Of a stretch of 64,000 nt of DNA, positions 51,520 to 61,028 are shown in pieces. The DNA comes from Eubacterium sp. AF16-48 (lineage in GTDB: Bacteria > Bacillota > Clostridia > Lachnospirales > Lachnospiraceae), in contig NZ_QUHB01000007.1 of the NCBI RefSeq assembly GCF_003479405.1, positions 84,889-148,888 of the forward strand, written 5' to 3'. The first letter of the stretch is position 1, and the number at the start of each line of letters is the position of its first letter. Both the position numbers and the translations under genes were made by a program. The notes below the pieces were generated by a model. It was not told the DNA's origin and made no database searches. It saw only the letters and a list, made by a program, of their open reading frames with translations.

Positions 51520-51573
51520 AAAAAATAGGAACAGATTTGCAATTTTCAATATTCACGCAACTCTGTTCCTATT
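51520..51573 (-). terminator. Terminator after the DUF951 gene
   Basis: AATAGGAACAGA and TCTGTTCCTATT pair on a long loop, with TTTTTT on the minus strand. Confidence 0.75.
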
Positions 51574-51590
51574 ATCCTATCCTATTTATA

Positions 51591-51767
51591 TTAACTTATA
51601 ACTTTTTTCACGCTTTTCTCAAATGCTTTTCTGGGAATCATAACTATTCTGCCACATCCCCTGCATTTCAGTTTAAAATCCGCTCCTGTTCTTATAACCT
51701 CCCACTCATTTGTACCGCAGGGATGTCCTTTTTTTAAAGTGACTATATTTCCAATAACGTAATCCAT
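51591..51767 (-). CDS. DUF951 (YyzM-like) small protein
   Basis: 58 residues: MDYVIGNIVTLKKGHPCGTN, then EWEVIRTGADFKLKCRGCGR and IVMIPRKAFEKSVKKVI. The VxLKKxHPCGxNEWEVxRxGaDfrLKCxGCgrxVmxpR pattern is the DUF951 signature. Its ATG overlaps the stop of the preceding gene (TAATG). Role unknown; a nucleic-acid or zinc protein is often assumed. Confidence 0.93.
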   Translation of the reverse strand: MDYVIGNIVTLKKGHPCGTNEWEVIRTGADFKLKCRGCGRIVMIPRKAFEKSVKKVIS

Positions 51768-53563
51768 TAATTTACCACTCTCCCAATTCCTACAATATAT
51801 TTTGTATTGTTGCTGCTCATTGTCTGACCACCTTTTTCAACAACCTGTCCGTTTCCTGCGTACATTGCCACATGATATATATCAAGAGTACGTCCCGGGG
51901 TACTATATTTTACTGCATTATTGTAATCTCCATAAAAAATAAGGTCTCCCGGCTTCATATCATCAGTTCCTGTGTAACCAAAATAAATAATCTGATTTTT
52001 GCTGTACAGGTAATCAAACAACTCTCCTGCCGAATATGCCCATTTAGAACTGCCTAATTTTTTCTGGTAATTATTGTATGCCTTATATCCCTTCCAAACC
52101 AGCGCTGAACAGTCATAATATCCACTTTTCATTCTTTTTGCCTGACTGTACTTCCAATGATTTACTATATAATTAGCCCTGTCAATGATTGTCTGCATTC
52201 CTGTTGCAGAAACCTCTATTCGGAAGCTTTTTGTGTAATCTCCCAGCTTTACATCTATATATGTAACACCTGACCTTACACCTTTAACTGTTCCATCAGA
52301 TTTAACCGTGGCAATCTTTCTGTTTCTTGATGTGTATTGCGGAGTGATACCCTCTGCTCCCGACACTGTTATTTTAGTTGTCTTTTTCTTTTGGATGCCT
52401 GCTGCACCACACGTTACTATTGCATTATATGTAACATATTTTATTTTTATGACTTTGCCATCTATTGTCACTTTAATGGTACCGCTTCCCTCGCTTAGAC
52501 CTGTAACAGCCATTTTATCATGAAAAATCTGAACCGATGCCGCTTTTTCATTACTATTACTAACTGATATGGTGCTAAACTTGTTTAATCCTGTAAAAGT
52601 TACATATTGCTGTCTGTTATTTCCTACACCCTTTCCATAAAGTGTAAGTTTACTCTTGTCCGCGGCAGGAGTTGTTACAAAAACATAACTGGTATATTTA
52701 CTTACTTTTCCCGACTTATTAGTAACCTTTGCCGTAACAATTGCGGTTCCTGCTTTTAATGTATTTGCATCTGTTGTTATCAGACTTCCATCTCTTTTTT
52801 GAGGCTTAGACAAAACCGTTTTGTCAGAAGAACTCCATACGCATTTTTTTATGTTATTCTCATTAATATTATCAATTTTAAAGGATATGGCTTTATTACT
52901 TACCCAACAGATATTATCATAAATAACCGTTCCTCTTTTAGTTATTCTTCTGATACCTGTTGCAGATTTATTATATATCCAGTCAGGGCTTGTAGCCTGC
53001 TCATCTGCTGATTGAACCTGTACAGTGCACTTTGAAAATGCTGTTGCGGTTTTTGCGGTAATAGTCACTGTTCCCGGATTAACTGCTGTTATAAGTCCAT
53101 TATTGTCAACAGTTGCTATATTGTTGTTTTCTGATATATACGTTACCTTACTGTTTGTTTCTGCCACAAGATGAAAAGTATTATTTTCAACCAAAGTAAC
53201 ATTTTGTGAATTTAACTTAATTTGTCTGTCCGGATCCGGCACATTAATTTTGCAGGAATAGGTTTTATTTTTATATTTAACATATATAGTAGCATTACCT
53301 GCATTTACAGCCCTTACCGTACCTTTTTTAGAAACAACTACCGCATATTTATTAGTGGTCTTCCAGGTTATTTTTGCACCTTTCGGAGCATTTTTTAACC
53401 TTAACCTGGTTTTCTTTCCCTTAGTCAGCTCCATATTAGTGCTCGAAAGATGCACTGTGCTTTTTGCCTTTATATTTACTTTCGGCAAATATACGCTAAA
53501 GCTCATTACAATACACATTATTAGTGCTAAACTTTTTAAGAGTTTCTTATTCATTCTTAACAT
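51767..53563 (-). CDS. Secreted Ig-like (Big_2) protein with NlpC/P60 peptidase
   Basis: 598 residues with a signal peptide (LLKSLALIMCIVMSFSVYLP). Several bacterial Ig-like repeats carry the typical ATVDNNGLITAVNPGTVTIT and IATVKSDGTVKGVRSGVTYI signatures. The NlpC/P60 endopeptidase domain at the C-terminus (about 460-598) has catalytic Cys in GYYDCSALVWKGYKAYN and His in DIYHVAMYAGNGQVVE. It cleaves peptidoglycan stem peptides. It overlaps the membrane gene upstream by 17 nt and DUF951 downstream by 1 nt, so it is co-transcribed. Confidence 0.9.
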   Translation of the reverse strand: MLRMNKKLLKSLALIMCIVMSFSVYLPKVNIKAKSTVHLSSTNMELTKGKKTRLRLKNAPKGAKITWKTTNKYAVVVSKKGTVRAVNAGNATIYVKYKNKTYSCKINVPDPDRQIKLNSQNVTLVENNTFHLVAETNSKVTYISENNNIATVDNNGLITAVNPGTVTITAKTATAFSKCTVQVQSADEQATSPDWIYNKSATGIRRITKRGTVIYDNICWVSNKAISFKIDNINENNIKKCVWSSSDKTVLSKPQKRDGSLITTDANTLKAGTAIVTAKVTNKSGKVSKYTSYVFVTTPAADKSKLTLYGKGVGNNRQQYVTFTGLNKFSTISVSNSNEKAASVQIFHDKMAVTGLSEGSGTIKVTIDGKVIKIKYVTYNAIVTCGAAGIQKKKTTKITVSGAEGITPQYTSRNRKIATVKSDGTVKGVRSGVTYIDVKLGDYTKSFRIEVSATGMQTIIDRANYIVNHWKYSQAKRMKSGYYDCSALVWKGYKAYNNYQKKLGSSKWAYSAGELFDYLYSKNQIIYFGYTGTDDMKPGDLIFYGDYNNAVKYSTPGRTLDIYHVAMYAGNGQVVEKGGQTMSSNNTKYIVGIGRVVN

Positions 53564-55235
53564 TATTAACCTTCTTCCATGATTGTATGTTTCTTATTGC
53601 TGTATCATCATTTGTGTCATAATATATTTCAATTTGCTGCCCCTGACTTATAAATACAAGAGTTTCATCATCAGCAAATTTTTCTTTATAAACATTGCCT
53701 TCCTTATCTGTAATGTACACATATGTTTCATCTGCCATATTTATATATTTTATTTCCTTAACCTCAATAAGGGCACTTTCATATATTTTTGACAAATCTT
53801 CCTGCTTATCAGATAAGTTTACACCATTTTCCCTAAGAAGTTTTCTATAGGTTGCAAGGGTATCCTTCTGCGTCAGCCCCGTTGCAACTATGCTATATTT
53901 TTTTACATCAACAAGGGCATACTGTTTTACCAGATTTCCCTTATCCTTTAATACCATAAAATAAGTTGGTCTTCCATCAATATTAATAAGGGACGGAAAC
54001 GCCGCATCATATCCTAAATTCTGAACCTGTCCCTCTGCCGCTTCCATTGCAGAAAATTCTTCAGCACCTGCCACATTAAAGTAACTTGCCTTTCCGGTTC
54101 TGGCATTTACCATTACAAATCCTATGTTTGATGAGTCATCAATAACAGAGGTTACTCCTGTGTAAATCCACACATCATTGTCAATGACCTTGTATCCATA
54201 ATCCGCCGTGGTTTTCTTACAATCCTTCTGTCCTATTATGCTGTTGATAAATCCATCTGCTAACATTCCATGCCAATTGTATTTAGTTTCAATTAAATCT
54301 CCATCATAAACTCTGTCAACCCACTGCGGAACTTCGTCTAATGAATACTTTTTGCATTCTCCTGTACACGGATTGCATATTACCACACCATTTACGTCAT
54401 AACCTCCAAAAAGTCCTATTTTTGCAGTCATTGTAGGGCAGATATAATATGGATTTCCCTCTTCATCTACCTCAAAATAATATCCTTCAAATATTGCTGT
54501 TGGATATTTAAATCTTAAATGTCTTTGAAGATTATCATTAAACCATCCTGATGTTGTGTACTTAATAGCCTGTTTTAATTTAACATAATTAGCCTCAAAT
54601 TTAACGGCGTCTACTAACACGTACCCCGGAATGCCGTTTTTTCTGTTATTAAACCACTTGAAAAATCCGGCATATTCTAAAGTTGCCACCTTCATCGGCT
54701 CGCCATTTAATGCAATCTGGCTGTAGTCTTCATTTATCTGATACTGGCTGACTACATCTGACAATGCACCTATTGCCCTTTGTCCCACTACTCTGGCACT
54801 TCCTGTATCCATAAGGGCAATGTCATTTATTGTTTCCGACGGTTTTATTATATTTTCAAATTTTGTATTTTCTATGTCCATTATGGAAGCATATCTTTTT
54901 GCGTTAAAAATTTTTGCCGATACAAGATTTCCTATTAGCACCGCCAACACACCTAACACTAAAATTATTCCTACAATTTTAGTGATTGCATTGTATTTTA
55001 ATTTTATATTATTCTTTCCTTTGGTTTTAAATGTAAGAACAAAAAATACAAGGAGAAAGAATCCCTGAAACTCCCAAAATTCCATGGAATGGATATTAAA
55101 CGCCGGAATCATTACATAAAATGCCACAAATTCTATTGCTATTGTTATTATTAGGCTTACAATTAATCTTTTTATATTGACTTTCCCCTTTACGGCAAAA
55201 CTCTGGTTATACATAAAGTTGCTAAATATATTCAT
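53547..55235 (-). CDS. Membrane protein with large extracellular domain, unknown function
   Basis: About 562 residues. Three N-terminal membrane helices (about 22-42, 50-70, 82-105) precede a 440-residue outside domain with Trp- and Tyr-rich strands (GECKKYSLDEVPQWVDRVYD, then GDLIETKYNWHGMLADGFIN and DDSSNIGFVMVNARTGKASY). The last resembles PepSY/CvpA-like regions in style, but no family is assigned. AAGGAG supports the ATG at 55235. It is coupled to the NlpC/P60 gene. Confidence 0.75.
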   Translation of the reverse strand: MNIFSNFMYNQSFAVKGKVNIKRLIVSLIITIAIEFVAFYVMIPAFNIHSMEFWEFQGFFLLVFFVLTFKTKGKNNIKLKYNAITKIVGIILVLGVLAVLIGNLVSAKIFNAKRYASIMDIENTKFENIIKPSETINDIALMDTGSARVVGQRAIGALSDVVSQYQINEDYSQIALNGEPMKVATLEYAGFFKWFNNRKNGIPGYVLVDAVKFEANYVKLKQAIKYTTSGWFNDNLQRHLRFKYPTAIFEGYYFEVDEEGNPYYICPTMTAKIGLFGGYDVNGVVICNPCTGECKKYSLDEVPQWVDRVYDGDLIETKYNWHGMLADGFINSIIGQKDCKKTTADYGYKVIDNDVWIYTGVTSVIDDSSNIGFVMVNARTGKASYFNVAGAEEFSAMEAAEGQVQNLGYDAAFPSLINIDGRPTYFMVLKDKGNLVKQYALVDVKKYSIVATGLTQKDTLATYRKLLRENGVNLSDKQEDLSKIYESALIEVKEIKYINMADETYVYITDKEGNVYKEKFADDETLVFISQGQQIEIYYDTNDDTAIRNIQSWKKVNNVKNE

Positions 55236-55265
55236 AAAAAACTCCTTATGATTTTCTTTCATTAT

Positions 55266-55304
55266 GCAAAAGATTCCACATGAAAATTTATGTGAAATCT
55301 TTTG
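55266..55304. terminator. Hairpin between two surface-protein genes
   Basis: AAAAGATT..ACAT and ATGT..AATCTTTT form an imperfect stem. It probably ends the transcript of the 55344 gene; the T-run is weak. Confidence 0.45.
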
Positions 55305-55343
55305 TGTCTGAAATGTCTTAAGTATTATAATACTCTCACATTC

Positions 55344-56330
55344 CTATTTTATAAATTTTACTTTCTTTTTCACAGTCCAGGTGCCATAATATTTCTTTTT
55401 ACCCTTCACTATGTATGCCCTTGCTCTGACATAATATACTTTTTTTGCCTTTAAAGCTTTTATGGTACAGCTTGTCTTCTTAATATTTTTAGTAATTGTT
55501 AATTTCTTGACAAATTTAGCTGAGGTAGATATCTGCACCTGATATCCTGAAACTTTTTTAACCTTTTTCAGGGATATTTTTGCCTTTTTGGCTTTTTTCT
55601 GTTTAACAGCTTTTTTTATTGCAGTCTTTCCCACCTTAACCTTTTGAGCAGCTGTCGTTGTAACTGACTTAGTTGTAGAAACAACCGTAGTCGGTTTTAT
55701 CGTAACCGGCTCTGTTATAATAGGCTTAGTTGTCGGTGCCTGTGTTGATGCTTCTGACTCTGTTTCATCCTTTGTAGTTGGTGCCACTGTAACAGGTTCT
55801 GTTGTAACCGGCTCAATATCCTTTGTGGTCGGAACTACTGTAGGTGTAGTCTCCACTTCCCTGTAAATAGTTATTGATTTTTTTGCAACATTAATAACTC
55901 TTTTCGCTACTACAGACTGATTTCCATCAGCTGTTGATACCCAAAACTTTATTGTATACTTTCCTTCTTTATTAAATGTGACATGCACTTTCTGTTTTGT
56001 TGTATCCTTAAATACTATTTTTGAAGTAAACTGTTCCACATCATTCCACTTGCCATTTTCATAGTATTCAAATCCTGATACCGGGTAATCACCTGTTATT
56101 TCTATATGTCTTATTGCCTTTAATCCTACACTGTCTGATGGGTAATATGCTATTTCAAATTCCTTTGATGTTCCCAATTCATAATTACCTAAAAGCTTGT
56201 CATTTGTTATTCCCACATTCCATGGAGCATTATCATCTCCCCAGTTGCCATCACCTGCTGCCACAACAGGAATAGCCAGTGTAACCAATAAAGTAATTGT
56301 TAAAATAATTGCAATTATTCTATTCTTCAT
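55344..56330 (-). CDS. Secreted protein with Thr-rich linker and FN3-like tail
   Basis: 328 residues with a signal peptide (KNRIIAIILTITLLVTLAIP, cleavage near VVAA). An Ig/PKD-like domain covers 30-155 (YPSDSVGLKAIRHIEITGDY, then KEGKYTIKFWVSTADGNQ). A low-complexity linker of TTEPVT/APTTK repeats (about 160-225) leads to a Lys-rich FN3-like domain (SGYQVQISTSAKFVKKLTIT). ATG at 56330 has AAAGGA; a longer frame is not supported. The same tail occurs in the BspA-like protein at 46033-47019. Confidence 0.78.
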   Translation of the reverse strand: MKNRIIAIILTITLLVTLAIPVVAAGDGNWGDDNAPWNVGITNDKLLGNYELGTSKEFEIAYYPSDSVGLKAIRHIEITGDYPVSGFEYYENGKWNDVEQFTSKIVFKDTTKQKVHVTFNKEGKYTIKFWVSTADGNQSVVAKRVINVAKKSITIYREVETTPTVVPTTKDIEPVTTEPVTVAPTTKDETESEASTQAPTTKPIITEPVTIKPTTVVSTTKSVTTTAAQKVKVGKTAIKKAVKQKKAKKAKISLKKVKKVSGYQVQISTSAKFVKKLTITKNIKKTSCTIKALKAKKVYYVRARAYIVKGKKKYYGTWTVKKKVKFIK

Positions 56331-56404
56331 ATACTTTCCTTTCATGATTGTTATTTGCCACAACTTCCTAATTTTATTTTATCTATGTTCACAATAGTAG
56401 TCAA

Positions 56405-56436
56405 GAAAAAAAGCACCCAGAAACTCTGAGTGCTTT
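56405..56436 (-). terminator. Terminator of the tRNA transcript
   Basis: AAAGCAC..AGA and TCT..GTGCTTT pair with one bulge, followed by seven Ts on the minus strand. Confidence 0.85.
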
Positions 56437-56442
56437 CTCTAG

Positions 56443-56513
56443 AGGCGCAAACCAGATTTGAACTGGTGATCAGGGTGTTGCAGACCCGTGCCTTACCACT
56501 TGGCTATTGCGCC
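56443..56513 (-). tRNA. tRNA-Cys (GCA)
   Basis: 71-nt cloverleaf. Acceptor GGCGCAA pairs with TTGCGCC; anticodon loop CTGCAAC gives GCA; T-arm GGTTCAAATCT-type loop; discriminator T as expected for Cys. No encoded CCA. Confidence 0.95.
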
Positions 56514-56602
56514 ATATTTTTAGAACCACTTTATTATAACAAGGGTTCTTAATATCGTCAAGGCAATTTTGCAAATACAATTACATTTCGCCATAACGTC
56601 AA

Positions 56603-56674
56603 TGACTCCAAGGGGATTTGAACCCCTGTTACCGCCGTGAAAGGGCGGTGTCTTAACCGCTTGACCATGGAGCC
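56603..56674 (-). tRNA. tRNA-Glu (TTC)
   Basis: 72-nt cloverleaf. Acceptor GGCTCCA with TGGAGTC; anticodon loop CTTTCAC gives TTC; T-arm GGGGTTCAAATCCCC. No encoded CCA. About 90 nt upstream of tRNA-Cys, likely one transcript. Confidence 0.95.
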
Positions 56675-56801
56675 ATAGTGGATTAACCACTTTAACAGCC
56701 TTTATAATGTATCAGATAGAATATATTTTGTCAATAAAATTTATATATTTTACTTAAGAAATTTCATTTATGGATTTTCCTTATAAAATCCTCTCTATAA
56801 T

Positions 56802-57512
56802 TTATATTGAAAAAATCCCTGTAATAAACTTCTGTATAATATTATTGTCATAAATAAAACTTAATATACCATTATCTGAAATTGCCTTACAAACCGTCTG
56901 TCCCCACTGTGTTGAACTAAAAGCAGTTACAACAATGCAGGCTATCCATATGATGATTACGGACTCTGCCAATCCAACTAATGCTCCGCCTGCTGCATTA
57001 AATGTGCTAATCACCGGAAGCCTTGCAACAATATCCAGAACATTTATTAATATCTTAAGTAAAGCTGATAATCCAATATATAGTATTATAAATGCTACAG
57101 CACCTACTATCATATCTGCCAGCGATGCCGATATGTATGCAGAAAATGAATCTACTTTAAAAGAATTGTAGCTTTCTTCAGTATTATTTTGTTTTAAACT
57201 CTTTCTAATTTCTTTAGGAAGAGGTAAACCATCAATTATTTTCTGTTGTGCACTTACACCTGTCTGAGTCATATTTTTAGTTGCCAAATTAACATTATCA
57301 TCAACATATTTTCCAATACTGGACGTAATCTCAGTATATACCGGTGTTGCCTTAAGTAATTGCTTAACTGACGGTGTTAAAATATTTATCAAAAATAAAA
57401 TAACTATCATTGATAACAGTGAAAAAGCCATTCGTATAAGACCTTTTTTCAATCCTGTTAATATCATAATAATAGAAAAAACTCCAACTGCTACTAACAA
57501 TATATTTCCCAT
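56802..57512 (-). CDS. CvpA family membrane protein
   Basis: About 236 residues with an N-terminal CvpA-like pair of helices (ILLVAVGVFSIIMILTGLKK, then GLIRMAFSLLSMIVILFLIN) and further helices (VGAVAFIILYIGLSALLKIL, AAGGALVGLAESVIIIWIAC). AAGGAGG is placed for the ATG at 57512. CvpA proteins are linked to envelope homeostasis and colicin V production in enterics. First seen gene downstream of DUF5711; probably same operon. Confidence 0.8.
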   Translation of the reverse strand: MGNILLVAVGVFSIIMILTGLKKGLIRMAFSLLSMIVILFLINILTPSVKQLLKATPVYTEITSSIGKYVDDNVNLATKNMTQTGVSAQQKIIDGLPLPKEIRKSLKQNNTEESYNSFKVDSFSAYISASLADMIVGAVAFIILYIGLSALLKILINVLDIVARLPVISTFNAAGGALVGLAESVIIIWIACIVVTAFSSTQWGQTVCKAISDNGILSFIYDNNIIQKFITGIFSI

Positions 57513-57563
57513 ATCTGCCTCCTTACTGGTATACAGACACATTCTCTCATTCTGTACCTAATT

Positions 57564-58775
57564 CTACTTTAATTTCACTTTTTGTACTTTTGAATTGCCC
57601 ATTATTAAGAATGTTTTTTTACCATCCACCGGGATTATATCATTAATCTGTCCCTTAAAGGTATAGGTAAATTTTTCCACTCCTCCAAAAGATACTATTT
57701 TACAATTCATGTCATCATACATTAATACATTTTCTCCGGAAAATGTTACGTTATTATATAACACAGAGGTTTCCGCCCCCATAACTCTTTTGCCTCTTAA
57801 ATTATAAACTTCTATTCTATATGGCTTTTTACTATTGGCATTTTTTAAAACAAAACCTACATAATTGTCACTATAAAAAACCTTCTGAATCTCATCCTTA
57901 AACTTCTTTTCGCACTTAACAGACGGCTTATCTCTCATACTATAAACTGTGAGAACATTTTCTCCCACGGCTATTGCCACATTGTCAGAAATAAACTTAA
58001 CCATCGGCACCAGAGTTTCTCCATATTGGTCAAATTCTCCCACCATCATATCTGAAGCATTCTGTCCGGCACTTGAAAAGTTGTAGAATAAAACTTTATT
58101 CTTCATAACTCCGCCGTTTACTGTAACATACGACACCACCATCTTACTTCCCTTTTCAGATATGGAAAAATTAAGGGGATATCCATTTTCCCGTAACAAT
58201 GTCTTGTGGGAAATAAGTTTCTCTCCATCCTTATCATATACTTCTATATAATTTGCATTTTTATCTTCCAGTAATGCGGCAACAACTCCCTGGGATGCCA
58301 CCTCTAACTTCACAATAGGATAGCTTGTTGACGCGTGCCCTACCTTACCATCTTTATTATAAATAAAAATGTCATTTGTATTTTTATCTGCAACGGCAAT
58401 GTAATCGTCACAAATATCCACAATAGGAGATTTCATCTCAAAGGATTCATCCCATACAGTCTCCGTCCCATCAATATAGGATATTCCATCACTACTATAC
58501 TTTATGACAAAATCTCCATATGCCTCATATCTGCTATCTTTTCCGCTGTCTACTTTAAGTGAATCTATCACCTTATAATTATCAAATGTCTGATACTTTT
58601 TATAAAAGAAAATACCGATAATAACTGCCAACACTGCTACAACTGCAAGTACAACACCTATTCTGATTTTCCTGAAAAAAGATTTAATCTTTACTAATAT
58701 ATCTGCTATTTTATTATTTTTCTTAAACTTTCTTACTTTTTCGGAATATTCCTGTGCCACATTTTCACTTCCCAT
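57564..58775 (-). CDS. DUF5711 family membrane-anchored beta-propeller-like protein
   Basis: About 403 residues. A charged cytoplasmic start, one membrane helix (about 38-58, IGVVLAVVAVLAVIIGIFFY) and a long outside region of repeats of the kind DGKVGHASTSYPIVKLEVAS, LLEDKNANYIEVYDKDGEKL, typical of DUF5711 and YncE-like propellers. The frame is open to 58841, but the first codons look non-native; ATG at 58775 is chosen without a strong ribosome binding site. Lies between LysM and CvpA genes in one operon. Confidence 0.78.
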   Translation of the reverse strand: MGSENVAQEYSEKVRKFKKNNKIADILVKIKSFFRKIRIGVVLAVVAVLAVIIGIFFYKKYQTFDNYKVIDSLKVDSGKDSRYEAYGDFVIKYSSDGISYIDGTETVWDESFEMKSPIVDICDDYIAVADKNTNDIFIYNKDGKVGHASTSYPIVKLEVASQGVVAALLEDKNANYIEVYDKDGEKLISHKTLLRENGYPLNFSISEKGSKMVVSYVTVNGGVMKNKVLFYNFSSAGQNASDMMVGEFDQYGETLVPMVKFISDNVAIAVGENVLTVYSMRDKPSVKCEKKFKDEIQKVFYSDNYVGFVLKNANSKKPYRIEVYNLRGKRVMGAETSVLYNNVTFSGENVLMYDDMNCKIVSFGGVEKFTYTFKGQINDIIPVDGKKTFLIMGNSKVQKVKLK

Positions 58776-58855
58776 TGTATAATCTTCAATAATTTTTTTG
58801 AAACTATCTACGATTATACAATATCTCATAAAATATCGCACTACCTTTTTAACAT

Positions 58856-60091
58856 TTATGGTAATAATATTTTCTGACCTTCCACGATAGTGTAATCATC
58901 ATCTATATCATTATATTCTTTTATCTCATCTACCATTTTACTTGTTCCATAATACTTCATGCTTATGTCATAAAGGGTCTGACCTGCCTTAACTACATGA
59001 CTTTTTCCTGAATATGAACTGTTTACGACTGTTTCTGTAGTATCTGTTTTTTCATCATTCTTTGTTTCTGAAATGACAGTTTCTTTGTTTTCACTAACCT
59101 GACTTTCTCCGTTATCATTTTTTTCTTTCCGGGTCGTCTCCGGGGTTGTTTCACTATTTAATATTTGATTAACTGCCTGAGCTTCCTGTTTCATATTAAA
59201 GTTTGACAATGTCTGCTTTATATTTTTTAATTCACCATAATTGTTTAGCATGACAACTGTAGATAACAACAATGCTATTATAAGAATACCGCTGACACCA
59301 TATGCCATTTTCCCCTGTCGTATAACTGTATCCTGTCTTTCTTCCTTAGCTATGTCTCTGAAACTTTTTGCGCTATCAATTGCGGGTACCGGCGCTTTAT
59401 TTCTTTTTTGATTTGACTGTCTTTTATTTTCAGGTTCATTTAACTTTATGTTATTAATTTGTCTGTCCTCTTTTTTGGCTTCACTTTTTGTCTGCTGAGC
59501 ACTATCTATTGAAGATTTTCCATTATTAATACTTTTTACATACTTCTTCATTTTTTCATTTTTTTCATAATAGATATAGTATCCCGGCTGTTTTTCCAGA
59601 CTTCCCTGCTCATAAATAAAGAAATTATCTTCTTTCTCGGTTCTGTCGCTTAAAAAACAAACCTTGTCATTTCCGGCAAAATTATCAAGATGCACCTTTT
59701 TTATTCCGTTCATATCGTCTGTAACTCTATAAGGAACCGAAACAAACCATCCTACAATGTTCATCTTGTCAAAGTACTTTTTTATGTTTGAATATACTCC
59801 TGACCAGATATCATCGTTAAATATAAGACTGTTTTCAATTATGTCCAAAACCTCTACCATGGCTTTAACAAATATGTATGTGTTTCCTCTTCCTTTTTTC
59901 ACTTCACCAAGTAAAACACCATACCTTATGTCCTCTTCATTTTGAGTTTTTTTCTTTAATTGTGTTAAAACATAATCTTCTACATATATTTTTTTATTAG
60001 AATCGTTGTTTCCTATCTGGCGTATATTTTTAGGTAATTTTACCTCTCCCTGCTCTACCGGTTCTTTGCCATTATATACCATTTCTATCAT
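58856..60091 (-). CDS. Membrane protein with MPN-like and LysM domains
   Basis: 411 residues. N-terminal region (15-175) resembles a degenerate JAB/MPN domain (IRYGVLLGEVKKGRGNTYIF, VGWFVSVPYRVTD, FFIYEQGSLEKQPGYYIYYE). A Lys-rich linker, one membrane helix (about 262-280), a Glu/Thr-rich spacer and a C-terminal LysM domain (SHVVKAGQTLYDISMKYYGT, then NDIDDDYTIVEGQKILLP) follow. The protein therefore links cytoplasm to peptidoglycan. GGAGG is close to the ATG at 60091. Function unknown; the catalytic MPN residues are not evident. Confidence 0.75.
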   Translation of the reverse strand: MIEMVYNGKEPVEQGEVKLPKNIRQIGNNDSNKKIYVEDYVLTQLKKKTQNEEDIRYGVLLGEVKKGRGNTYIFVKAMVEVLDIIENSLIFNDDIWSGVYSNIKKYFDKMNIVGWFVSVPYRVTDDMNGIKKVHLDNFAGNDKVCFLSDRTEKEDNFFIYEQGSLEKQPGYYIYYEKNEKMKKYVKSINNGKSSIDSAQQTKSEAKKEDRQINNIKLNEPENKRQSNQKRNKAPVPAIDSAKSFRDIAKEERQDTVIRQGKMAYGVSGILIIALLLSTVVMLNNYGELKNIKQTLSNFNMKQEAQAVNQILNSETTPETTRKEKNDNGESQVSENKETVISETKNDEKTDTTETVVNSSYSGKSHVVKAGQTLYDISMKYYGTSKMVDEIKEYNDIDDDYTIVEGQKILLP

Positions 60092-60238
60092 GAGACCTCC
60101 TCCTTCTTCATATTACCTGTAAATATTAGCACAGAAGGGGTGTATTAATTTGTCAAATCAATGCCTTAATGTCACTAAACTTTACGACAAATACCTCAAT
60201 ATAAAAACAGCGTTTTCTCTCTTTTTACAAAAATCAAA

Positions 60239-60964
60239 TTATAAGTCCACAACCTGACCTAAAACTTCTCCTATTGGCTGGTTTATAACAATATCTGCAT
60301 AGCAGTCTCTAGCAGTGGTACTTTTATTTATTAAAACAAGCTTGTTTCCTTTATAGTAATCAATCAGACCTGCTGCCGGATATACTGCAAGGGAAGTTCC
60401 CCCTATTATCAATACATCTGCATTGGCAATGGCTCTTACGGAATTATTTAATATTTCCTGGTTAAGCCCTTCTTCATACAATACAACATCAGGTTTAATA
60501 ATTCCGCCACACTCACATTCAGGTATTCCTGTTGAATTATACACATAATCAAAATCATAGAATTTTCCACATTTTTCACAGTAATTTCTATGAACTGAGC
60601 CATGCAATTCGTAAACTACTTTGCTTCCTGCCGCCTGATGCAATCCATCAATATTCTGAGTTACAACAGCCTTTAATTTTCCTTCCTTTTCTAGTTTTGC
60701 CAGTGCATAATGTGCCTTGTTAGGCTTTACGTCAGGAAACAACATCTTATCTCTGTAAAATTCAAAAAATTCCCTTGTTTTTGTTCTAAAAAAGGTATGA
60801 CTTAATATAGTTTCCGGAGGATATTTGTACTTCTGATTATAAAGTCCATCTACACTTCTAAAATCAGGTACTCCACTTTCCGTAGAAACTCCCGCTCCAC
60901 CAAAAAATACAATATTATTGCTATTTTCAATTGTCTCTTTTAATCTTTTTATATTTTCTTCCAT
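60239..60964 (-). CDS. cobB: NAD-dependent protein deacylase, sirtuin family
   Basis: 241 residues: NAD-binding FFGGAGVSTESGVPDFRS, TQNIDGLHQAAGSKVVYELH with the catalytic His, and zinc-binding CEKCGKFYDFDYVY ... CECGGIIKPDVVLYEEGL, then IIGGTSLAVYPAAG. Class Sir2/CobB enzymes remove acyl groups from lysine. Single gene between the LysM operon and the pilus operon. Confidence 0.93.
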   Translation of the reverse strand: MEENIKRLKETIENSNNIVFFGGAGVSTESGVPDFRSVDGLYNQKYKYPPETILSHTFFRTKTREFFEFYRDKMLFPDVKPNKAHYALAKLEKEGKLKAVVTQNIDGLHQAAGSKVVYELHGSVHRNYCEKCGKFYDFDYVYNSTGIPECECGGIIKPDVVLYEEGLNQEILNNSVRAIANADVLIIGGTSLAVYPAAGLIDYYKGNKLVLINKSTTARDCYADIVINQPIGEVLGQVVDL

Positions 60965-61028
60965 TGGAAAACCTCCTTTATCACACTAGTTTATGTCAAT
61001 TACCATCATTATATCATTTTAGTTTCTG

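Noticed and set aside
56556-56602. Possible CRISPR or repeat array near the tRNAs
   Set aside because: Only tRNA stems repeat here; no regular spacers anywhere in the window, so no CRISPR array is called.
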